Source of the DNA: an uncultured Lachnospiraceae bacterium | GTDB taxonomy: Bacteria; Bacillota; Clostridia; Lachnospirales; Lachnospiraceae | DNA: 7,158 nt | Assembly (NCBI GenBank): GCA_900313435.1 | Contig: OMRF01000135.1 | Span: 1-7,158, forward strand | Reading direction: 5' to 3' | In this document: piece by piece, positions 1 through 5,800 of the stretch | How positions within the stretch are numbered: position 1 is the first letter of the stretch | Layout of the letters: every line of letters begins with the position of its first letter | Position numbers and translations under genes: made by a program | The notes under the pieces: model-generated | Databases searched by the model: none | The model's input: only the letters and a program-made list of their open reading frames with translations | Told to the model about the DNA's origin: nothing

Positions 1-327
1 ACCCAAACGCCAATTATAATATGGATAAGTTTCACTATAGTCTTTCTCTTCTTCTTTGGGGATCATCTTATCAACCAAAACCAATGATTGTCCGGCAACA
101 TCCCCCCACTTCCAACTATATGTGGCAGTTATTGATTTTACCGAATTATCATCATAAAAATCTGCACTTATTGTTTTTAAAGTCATGTTTTGGTTGTAGT
201 AGTAGTTGACCTGATTAACCTGGGTTTCCGCCTTCGCCGTCAAACTGATCCACGGCACCAGCCCCATAACCATCGCCAGCGTGAGCAAAAAGCTCAGCAG
301 CTTCCTTTTGATCATTTTTTGTTTCAT
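1..327 (-). CDS. Secreted protein of unknown function, N-terminal part (runs off the left edge)
   Basis: This is an open frame of 109 codons from an ATG at 325-327 to the window edge, with no stop. The start is set by an SD (331-340) and by the signal peptide that follows at once. Residues 1-9 are basic (MKQKMIKRK), about 10-29 are hydrophobic (LLSFLLTLAMVMGLVPWISL), and TAKA at about 30-33 is a typical signal peptidase I site, so the mature chain would start ETQVNQ. The visible mature part is rich in Tyr, Asn, Asp and Lys (YYYNQN, SWKWGD, YPYYNW), as expected for an extracellular beta-rich protein. No domain is recognisable in the 76 mature residues available. The leader contains a terminator-like hairpin, so expression may depend on readthrough. 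Export is well supported; function is unknown. Confidence 0.85.
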   Translation of the reverse strand, partial: MKQKMIKRKLLSFLLTLAMVMGLVPWISLTAKAETQVNQVNYYYNQNMTLKTISADFYDDNSVKSITATYSWKWGDVAGQSLVLVDKMIPKEEEKDYSETYPYYNWRLG

Positions 328-330
328 ACA

Positions 331-340
331 CCTCTCCTCT
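331..340 (-). promoter_or_regulatory. Ribosome binding site of the left-edge secreted protein gene
   Basis: The minus strand reads AGAGGAGAGG and then TGT before the ATG. AGGAG lies 6 bases from the start codon, a normal distance. It supports the ATG at 327 over the in-frame ATG four codons later. Confidence 0.7.
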
Positions 341-361
341 CTTTACTGATCATTTTTCAGA

Positions 362-414
362 CAAAAAAAAGCCCGCAAGAAAACTTCCGGTGAACTGGAA
401 GCTTTCTTGCGGGC
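362..414 (-). terminator. Terminator-like hairpin in the leader of the left-edge gene
   Basis: The outer stem GCCCGCAAGAAA (371-382) pairs perfectly with TTTCTTGCGGGC (403-414). After a one-base mismatch on each side, the inner stem CTTCC (384-388) pairs with GGAAG (397-401) around an 8-base loop. On the minus strand the hairpin is followed directly by a T-tract (362-370), the form of an intrinsic terminator. It sits only 35 bases upstream of the ATG at 327, and no minus-strand gene lies to its right before the AAA ATPase. It therefore either ends a leader RNA of this gene (attenuator) or insulates the gene from stray transcription. Confidence 0.8.
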
Positions 415-440
415 ATTATCCACAAAAGCGCTATTATGCT

Positions 441-464
441 GTCTCGTCTCGTCTCGTCTCGTCT
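441..464. repeat. Pentanucleotide tandem repeat (GTCTC x4 plus GTCT)
   Basis: Four perfect GTCTC units and a final GTCT run without interruption. The end of the array (CGTCT, 460-464) can pair with AGACG (468-472) across a 3-base loop, and each earlier unit could replace it in a slipped register. The array lies upstream of the left-edge secreted protein gene and just upstream, on the minus strand, of a CATAAT box (433-438). No function is known from the sequence. Confidence 0.85.
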
Positions 465-504
465 AAAAGACGATGCAGCTCTGCCATATCCTGTCAACCC
501 CTTT

Positions 505-535
505 TAATAAAAAAATTGCACAATTTTTTTTATTA
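505..535. repeat. AT-rich inverted repeat centred on ATTGCACAAT
   Basis: The left arm AAAAAAATTG (509-518) pairs perfectly with CAATTTTTTT (521-530) around a CA spacer. Allowing one bulged T extends the stem by four pairs to 505 and 535. With T-rich sequence on both strands and a nearly GC-free stem, it could be a weak bidirectional terminator, a cruciform or an operator. The sequence alone does not decide. Confidence 0.55.
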
Positions 536-616
536 TACATAGGAAGCATTACATAACCATTACACGGGCTCCGCATAGCTGTTCCTTAGGACTCACTCGG
601 GAAAGATTTGCGGCAA

Positions 617-632
617 CTGATTTATAAATCAG
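617..632. repeat. Perfect 16-bp palindrome
   Basis: CTGATTTATAAATCAG is its own reverse complement and is followed by GCC. It lies in DNA with related short words such as CTCGTTCG (635-642) and CTCGCTTACGCTCGTT (661-676). It may be part of a dispersed intergenic repeat or a dimeric regulator site. No adjacent gene explains it. Confidence 0.5.
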
Positions 633-678
633 GCCTCGTTCGTATTCCGATGCTACTAAACTCGCTTACGCTCGTTAA

Positions 679-715
679 GTGGCCCTGGGGAGACAGAGAA
701 CTGCCCGAGACCACT
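679..715. repeat. REP-like element, copy 1 (core GAGACAGAGAAC)
   Basis: The core GAGACAGAGAAC lies at 690-701, preceded by CTGGG and followed by TGCCC. The outer ends AGTGG (679-683) and CCACT (711-715) are complementary. The identical 12-base core recurs in the same orientation at 2763-2774 and 7089-7100. The arrangement of a G-run, the core and a C-run resembles REP-type intergenic repeats, which are mobilised by IS200/IS605-like Y1 (RAYT) transposases. No such transposase is present in this window. Confidence 0.6.
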
Positions 716-825
716 GAAAAAGTAAAAATCCCCTCTGGAAAAAAACCCGATCCCCTTTGTAAAAAACAGATTGGCTCCAAATTTACGGCTTTTTCATTCC
801 TTAAAAGATCCAAAATCAAAAACAT

Positions 826-873
826 CGTTCCGAAAAATGTTTAAGATTCGAGTGTAACGTTCCAAAAAATGTT
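826..873 (+). promoter_or_regulatory. Tandem 16-bp direct repeat, candidate operator of the ATPase gene
   Basis: CGTTCCGAAAAATGTT (826-841) and CGTTCCAAAAAATGTT (858-873) differ at one of 16 positions and are spaced 32 bp start to start, close to three helical turns. The second copy overlaps the TTGACA box at 872-877, where a bound protein would cover the -35 element. This geometry fits two regulator sites on one DNA face. The regulator is unknown. Confidence 0.55.
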
Positions 874-899
874 GACAATAGTCATAATATTGATATCCT
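872..899 (+). promoter_or_regulatory. Candidate sigma-A promoter for the AAA ATPase gene
   Basis: A consensus -35 TTGACA (872-877) is followed after 16 bases by TATCCT (894-899), which matches the -10 consensus at four of six positions. Transcription would then start close to the SD at 906-911, leaving a very short leader. The -35 is strong and the -10 weak, so the exact start is uncertain. Confidence 0.5.
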
Positions 900-905
900 G
901 TTTTC

Positions 906-911
906 AGGAGG
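906..911 (+). promoter_or_regulatory. Ribosome binding site that sets the ATPase start
   Basis: AGGAGG lies 8 bases upstream of the ATG at 920. This selects 920 over the upstream in-frame ATG at 869, whose codons would run through the promoter and the SD itself. Confidence 0.85.
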
Positions 912-919
912 ATAATATA

Positions 920-2212
920 ATGGACCGATATATTTATGAGGATTTACTAAAATGGAAAAAAAGCAGTTACAGAAAACCTCTGATACTGTACGGAGCCAGA
1001 CAGGTTGGTAAGTCGTTTATCATAACAGAATTTGGACACAGGGAATATGAGGATTTAGTAGTCTTTAACTGTGATAAAGATGAGAGAATTGCTGAAATAT
1101 TTGATCATGGGTTTCGTATAAGCAGGATTTTGTCTGATTTGGAGATATTAGCCGAAAGGAAAATACTTCCCGGTCGGACATTGATTTTTTTTGATGAAAT
1201 ACAGGAAGTACCAAAGGCGGTGACGGCTCTCAAATATTTTTGTGAGGATGCACCTGAATATCATGTTATTTCAGCCGGGTCGCTTTTGGGACTGACTATT
1301 CATCAGGGCGCATCCTTTCCGGTGGGGAAGGTTGATGAGTTGACATTGTATCCCCTGTCTTATCCCGAGTTCGTTTTGGCAAGGCGGGGGCGGGGGGCTT
1401 ACGATAAGCTCATGTATGCGCCGATGGAGGAACTGGATTCTCTTTCGGGCATGTATACAGAGACGCTCAGAGAGTATTATTTTACAGGCGGCATGCCGGA
1501 AGTGATACAGGCACTCTTGAATGGTCGGGAATATGCAGAGCTTAGGAATATGCAAAAGCGAATTTTGGCAGATTATTCAATGGATATCTCCAAGCATGCA
1601 AAGCCTGAAATATTGGGAAGAATACATCAGGTGTGGTCGTCTATACCACAGCAACTCGCCAGGAGCAACAAAAAATTCAAGTATGGGGATATACAAAAAG
1701 GAGCCAGAGCAAAAGATTTTGAACTTGCGATTGAGTGGCTGAAGGATGCAGGTATTGTATATAAGGTTTCGCGGGTAAGAAAGGCAGGACTGCCGTTAAA
1801 ATATTATGAAGATTTTTCCGGGTTTAAGCTGTTTCTCTCCGATCATGGACTTATGGGAGCTATGGTCGATGCCCCGATATCGGAAATTCTGATCGGGAAT
1901 AGTGTTTTTGAAGAATATAAGGGAACCTTCACGGAGCAGTATGTTTTGGAACAACTGAAAGCTCATGTGAAAACCGACATTTATTATTATGATACAGATA
2001 CAACAAAATTAGAGTTGGATTTCCTGATACAGAATGAAAATGTATTGGTACCGATCGAGGTAAAAGCGGAAGAGAATCTTCGTTCAAAGTCATTGATCCA
2101 GTTTTATAAGGATCATCCGGATTCAAAACCCGTAAGGCTCTCGATGTCACCTTATCGAGAGCAGGATAATCTCACAAACATTCCGCTCTATGCTGCGTGT
2201 CGGGTAATCTGA
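920..2212 (+). CDS. ATP-binding protein of the AAA_14/DUF4143 (COG1373) family
   Basis: A 430-residue protein, close to the usual length of this family. Residues 25-32 are a Walker A motif (GARQVGKS) and 88-95 a Walker B with acidic pair (LIFFDEIQ). VISAGSLLG at about 116-124 matches the sensor region, and FTGGMPEVIQ near 190 is the family's conserved mid-protein motif. The C-terminal third fits DUF4143: D367 in LELDFLI and E380-x-K382 in PIEVKA give the D...ExK pattern of a PD-(D/E)XK nuclease-like fold. ATP binding is well supported. The cellular role of the family is not established, and nuclease activity is only a possibility. The gene has its own promoter and SD; its stop lies 10 bases before the next start. 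Its codons look more AT-rich than those of the pectate lyase, which fits an accessory, transferable gene. Confidence 0.92.
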   Translation: MDRYIYEDLLKWKKSSYRKPLILYGARQVGKSFIITEFGHREYEDLVVFNCDKDERIAEIFDHGFRISRILSDLEILAERKILPGRTLIFFDEIQEVPKAVTALKYFCEDAPEYHVISAGSLLGLTIHQGASFPVGKVDELTLYPLSYPEFVLARRGRGAYDKLMYAPMEELDSLSGMYTETLREYYFTGGMPEVIQALLNGREYAELRNMQKRILADYSMDISKHAKPEILGRIHQVWSSIPQQLARSNKKFKYGDIQKGARAKDFELAIEWLKDAGIVYKVSRVRKAGLPLKYYEDFSGFKLFLSDHGLMGAMVDAPISEILIGNSVFEEYKGTFTEQYVLEQLKAHVKTDIYYYDTDTTKLELDFLIQNENVLVPIEVKAEENLRSKSLIQFYKDHPDSKPVRLSMSPYREQDNLTNIPLYAACRVI

Positions 2213-2789
2213 GCCCCGGGGTATGACCGTAGAGGAAGTCCTGCCATACATCCTTGAGATTTCCGATGATGTCCCGGTGGATGATATATCATCGGCTGCG
2301 CTACGGAACCAGCCGCAGGAGAAGACAGCACTTCTTGGCAAGATCATAACCTACGACAAACACATTAAGGCTCGGAATCCAAAAGCCGGGGAACAGAACA
2401 TTACACTGTATTTCGATTTTGAATTCCAGAATGAGTATAGAAAAACCACTCTTGGATATCCGCTGCTGAAACGGGGCTGGTTTTATGCGGCAAGGGAACT
2501 CGACAGCCAGCTCGGAGTACTGACGGAAGATACAAAATACAGTACTTTGCATAAATCTTACAGCATTTGGATCTGTAACGAGGACATACCGAAAGAGGAA
2601 CAAAACTCAATGACCAGGTATCATATCGTTAAGGATGATGTGATAGGCCATTCAGAGGATGTACCTGAAAACTACGATCTTATGGAAGTCATAATGATCC
2701 GCCGCGGCGATGCCGAAATAGATGCAGAGATATTTGATTTCCTGAACGGTATCTTCAAGAGCGAGACAGAGAACCGTTCCCGGGGCTCA
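2210..2789. repeat. 11-bp inverted repeat bracketing the Rpn remnant
   Basis: TGAGCCCCGGG (2210-2220) and CCCGGGGCTCA (2779-2789) are exact reverse complements. The left arm includes the stop codon of the ATPase gene and ends just before the Rpn start; the right arm lies 24 bases before the Rpn stop and abuts the REP-like core. Arms of this length are expected a few times by chance in 7 kb, so only the placement makes it notable. Confidence 0.4.
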
Positions 2790-2813
2790 TTATGGAGTCG
2801 GGGGATGATCTGA
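2223..2813 (+). CDS. Rpn-family PD-(D/E)XK nuclease/transposase, probably truncated at both ends
   Basis: The 196-residue frame matches the central part of the PD-(D/E)XK nuclease family transposases (Rpn/PF12784 type) common in Clostridia. Visible marks are TYD (D45), the nuclease-like D65-F-E67-F-Q69 in YFDFEFQ, YPLLKRGWFYAARELDSQL (79-97) and SYSIWIC (112-118). Family members usually have some 50-80 residues before the MTVEEV segment and further residues after the FDFLNGIF segment. Here an in-frame stop (2205-2207) lies just upstream, no SD precedes the ATG, and the end (ETENRSRGSLWSRGMI) does not look like the family. That tail is encoded by a REP-like copy at 2763. It is probably a remnant carried behind the ATPase gene. 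Intact relatives are linked to DNA cleavage and recombination; activity here is doubtful. Confidence 0.75.
   Translation: MTVEEVLPYILEISDDVPVDDISSAALRNQPQEKTALLGKIITYDKHIKARNPKAGEQNITLYFDFEFQNEYRKTTLGYPLLKRGWFYAARELDSQLGVLTEDTKYSTLHKSYSIWICNEDIPKEEQNSMTRYHIVKDDVIGHSEDVPENYDLMEVIMIRRGDAEIDAEIFDFLNGIFKSETENRSRGSLWSRGMI
2763..2788. repeat. REP-like element, copy 2, inside the 3' end of the Rpn remnant
   Basis: The core GAGACAGAGAAC (2763-2774) is followed by CGTTCCC and then GGGGCTC. It is identical to the cores at 690 and 7089. It encodes the point where the Rpn frame stops resembling its family, so insertion or recombination at this element may have cut the gene. Confidence 0.6.
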
Positions 2814-2815
2814 AC

Positions 2816-2848
2816 AAAAAAAGACAGGGGCGATCCCCTGTCTTTTTT
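2816..2848. terminator. Bidirectional intrinsic terminator between convergent genes
   Basis: GACAGGGG (2823-2830) pairs with CCCCTGTC (2835-2842) around CGAT. Seven A residues lie before it and six T residues after it, so the perfect stem can extend to 14 bp and a U-tract follows on both strands. It starts 2 bases after the Rpn remnant's stop and ends 28 bases from the pectate lyase stop, serving both. Confidence 0.92.
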
Positions 2849-2863
2849 CTGCCAAAATGGCAG
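2849..2863. terminator. Small second hairpin between the pectate lyase stop and the main terminator
   Basis: CTGCCA (2849-2854) and TGGCAG (2858-2863) form a perfect 6-bp stem with a 3-base loop. On the minus strand it follows the lyase stop by 13 bases and runs into a short T/A-rich stretch before the larger hairpin. It may assist termination or shield the mRNA 3' end. Confidence 0.5.
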
Positions 2864-2876
2864 TTTCCGATCATTA

Positions 2877-5800
2877 TTATTCTACTGTAAAGGCCACGCC
2901 CTCTGCCCTCCAGCCGATTGAGATCAGATGGTCATATTCGTCCTTGTCAGCAGTGAAGTGGTGCGCGCCGCTTATGGCATTGGGATTGTAAGCCCTGTAA
3001 ACGGGAGTATTGCCCTTCGGGTCATAATAGAAGGCTACACCTTCGTCATTCCAGCCTTCCCCGATCAAGAACTCAACCTCAGCCCAGTCCCTGGTATAGT
3101 GGTGGTCTCCGGCGTTCGGGTTATAGACCCTGTATACGGGAAGCCCGCTGTTTGGAGCCTTCCACTCAAAGCCCTCAGCGTTCCAACCAACATATGCGAG
3201 GTATTTCGCTTCACCGAGGCTCGGAGTAAAGAAGTGCTCACCGGAATTCGGATTGTAGAGACGGTTCACTCCGACACCATTTGCAAATGCCGTGTAATTG
3301 TCTGAAAGATGAGCGCCTATCTCTTCTTCATTGAGCCCGGCCTTTTCAAGAGCCTCTTTTCCTTTGTCTGAAAGAAGAAGGAAATCTTTGAGATCTATAT
3401 AATTGGATTCGCTCCTCAGGCTACGTGCTACGTCATAAGGGTCTGCGCTGTTGTACTCCTCAGTCAACGGCATTTTAAGAGAAACGAACCAATACTTTGT
3501 TACGGTAAGTCCTGAAGAATTCTTTGACTTTTTGTCAAAGTAGAAATTCTTTTCGCTGTAGATCTTGTTCTCATCCTGATCTCCTTCGGGCTTCAGGTCA
3601 TCCTTCGTTCCGGATGCGCTGTCCATGAAGCTTATCAGGCCGTTTACAAGGAAATCCGTGCTTGGATTCTTTGCGTTTGTATAAAGTGCTACATTGGCGC
3701 CCTTGTTGTTCAGGATGGTGCATTCGTAGATCTCGATGTCCGGGCCGGAATTGCAGGTGATGCCGTTTGCCTTATTGCCCCAGGCAGCGCAGTTTATAAG
3801 CTTGTGCCTTCCGGTGATGTTTGAACCGCCGAGCTTGAAGCCGTTTCCGTTTCCGCTGCCTTCTTCACCGGAAAGATAATATCCGTTCCTGAAAGCTACG
3901 GAATTCTGGATCGTGACCGCTCCGATAGGACCGTCATCGGGCTTTGCGAAAAGATCCCATCCATCATCCGCGTTGTTGTAGGCTATGCAGCCGTCAAACA
4001 CATTGCCTTCGCCGACATTCAGCTTTGCCTCAAAGCCGTCTGCGTCCTCGCGTCCGGAATCCGCATTGTTCCAGGAGGTGCAGTTTTTCACAAGGTTGTA
4101 TGCGGGCCAGTCAGCCTTCGACTGGGAGCTGTTCAGACGGCTGATGGAGAAGCCGGTCTTTCCGTTGTTGTAGGTCCTTATGCCATTGAAGACATTGTGG
4201 CTTCCGGATACATGGAGCCCCTTCGCTCCGTCTGCGGTACTGTTCACGTCTATGTTTTCAACCACCCACCAGTCTCCTGCAAATTCAAAGCCTGTGTTCG
4301 CGCCTGTATTTGAATAGCCGAAATCAAATACCGCCCGCTGTCCGTCTTCTGTCTTCATGGTTATCGGAGCCTCAGCGGTCCCGTCGATGTTCGGATATAC
4401 GAAGACGGTATTTACAGGTGTTTTTTCTCCGGTCTTGTCATAGAGCATCGCGCCTTCAGAAAGATCATAGAAACCGGACTTGAGGATAATAGTCTGTCCC
4501 GGAGCAGGTCTTGTGACCGCAGTGAAGATATCAAGGGGAGCCTCCTTTGTTCCGGCTCCGTCCGGTGTACCGTCGGGGGAGACATAAATAGTATTCCCGG
4601 CAACAGGAAGCCACGATACCGTGAACTCTCCCGCGATCTCATCATAGCTTTCAAGATAGGTATTGCTGTCATTTCCGGGATGGAAGTCCTTGTCCGGAAT
4701 GATGGAATAAATAAAGGTATTCTCACCCTCCTTCAAAAACTGTTTGATGGAGATCCTGTCATTTTCAGTAACCTTCATGTTTGTGGCTACGGAGGTGCCG
4801 TCTGTCCTCTTGATGTTTACGATACCTGTGATATTTGAGTTGAAGGTAAGGTCATATTCTTTTGTATTTGAATAAGCATAGGATGAAGGTTCAAATACAG
4901 GCGTCACATAGTCCTTCGGACGCTCTTCGGCAGGATCGTCCATAATGGGATCAATGAGTGTGAGTTCGATATTTTTGAAGGTTGCTTTCGCAGCCCTGGC
5001 TGCGAAAAGTCCCGCGTATACGGTTGTAGGGTCAAGCTGTTCAAGATTGTCTGTCGCTTCATAATACTTCTTTACGATCTCATTTCCCGCCACATCGGTA
5101 TAGGAAACGAAATAGCCTGTATTGTTCTTCCTGATGGAAAGATGGAAGGTATCAAGAGGAGTCGCTACGGTGCCTTCCACTCCGCCTTCATTCAGCGCAT
5201 TTGCAACAAGATTGTAGGTTCCTGCTCCGAGAGGGCCGCATGAATATTCAATGGCTGAATTGTCGGTATTTGCGGTGATCGCCTTTGTGACATCAGCATC
5301 GTTTGCGTCAAGCTGTGCGAGGTTTTCAGGCGTGACCCCCTTCTTTTCCCTTGCGGTGACACCGAGCTTCATGGTGATCTTCGGATCGTTCGCGTCCTTT
5401 GTCACTCCCTTTATGGGATTGTAGCGGTATTCAGCCTTCGTGACGCCTGCCATGTAGGAATTGTTCCAGAAGGATTCGTTCTGGCCGTCGTTTCCGACGC
5501 GGTCTACAGCCATGAGGCCGAAGCCCTCCTGACCGTTGGTATAGGTCCACTCATCGACATGGACATCAGCCGTGAGGGTGAAGTTCTTGTCCGCCGGTAC
5601 GGCATAGTAATAGAATGCGATACCGTCGGTGGAATTCTGAAGCTTTCCGTTGTTTCCTACAGACCAGACTGTGATGGTCCCGTCTTCATTCTTTGTATAG
5701 CCGTCCTTCTTCGGATCGCTGCTGGCGTTGTTTCCGAAGGATGCATAGCCCTCGGGCACTGTATAAGCATCCTCAACCAGAAGCTCAAAAGGCTCCGATA

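Larger units (their letters stand above)
415..905. other. Intergenic region without a convincing gene
   Basis: Short open frames occur on both strands, for example 608-844 plus and 622-825 minus, but none has an SD or family resemblance, and they overlap repeat-like DNA. The region holds the GTCTC array, a TTGACA box on the minus strand (492-497) without a good -10 at normal distance, an AT-rich hairpin near 505-535, a 16-bp palindrome at 617-632, a REP-like copy near 679-715, and the direct repeats and promoter of the ATPase gene. The mosaic of short repeats and lack of coding signal suggest a spacer built from mobile or repeat remnants. Confidence 0.6.

Noticed and set aside
21..393. Plus-strand frames opposite the left-edge gene
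   Set aside because: They are antisense to a minus-strand frame with SD, signal peptide and uninterrupted reading; 190-393 also runs through the terminator hairpin.
441..464. Tandem repeat considered as a CRISPR array
   Set aside because: Units are 5 bases, contiguous and without spacers; no cas genes are present.
433..497. TTGACA (492-497) with CATAAT (433-438) as one promoter for the left-edge gene
   Set aside because: The boxes are 53 bases apart, far beyond usable spacing, and no better -10 lies 16-18 bases from TTGACA.
608..844. Open frames of 78 (plus) and 67 (minus, 622-825) codons
   Set aside because: No SD, overlap with each other and with palindromic and REP-like DNA, low-complexity residues and no family resemblance.
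869..919. Upstream in-frame ATG of the ATPase frame, adding 17 hydrophobic residues
   Set aside because: It would make a candidate promoter and the AGGAGG part of the coding sequence; it has no SD, while the ATG at 920 has one at ideal distance and starts like family members.
2814..2876. Small RNA gene between the convergent genes
   Set aside because: The region is fully explained by a bidirectional terminator and a small hairpin, with no promoter.
2928..3305. Plus-strand frame of 125 codons inside the pectate lyase, and similar ones at 5559-5942 and 3944-4173
   Set aside because: Shadows of the lyase reading frame with no SD or recognisable protein; the sense frame is continuous with conserved domains.
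4412..4726. Minus-strand 104-codon frame overlapping the lyase
   Set aside because: Out-of-frame shadow without start signals; no frameshift in the lyase calls for it.
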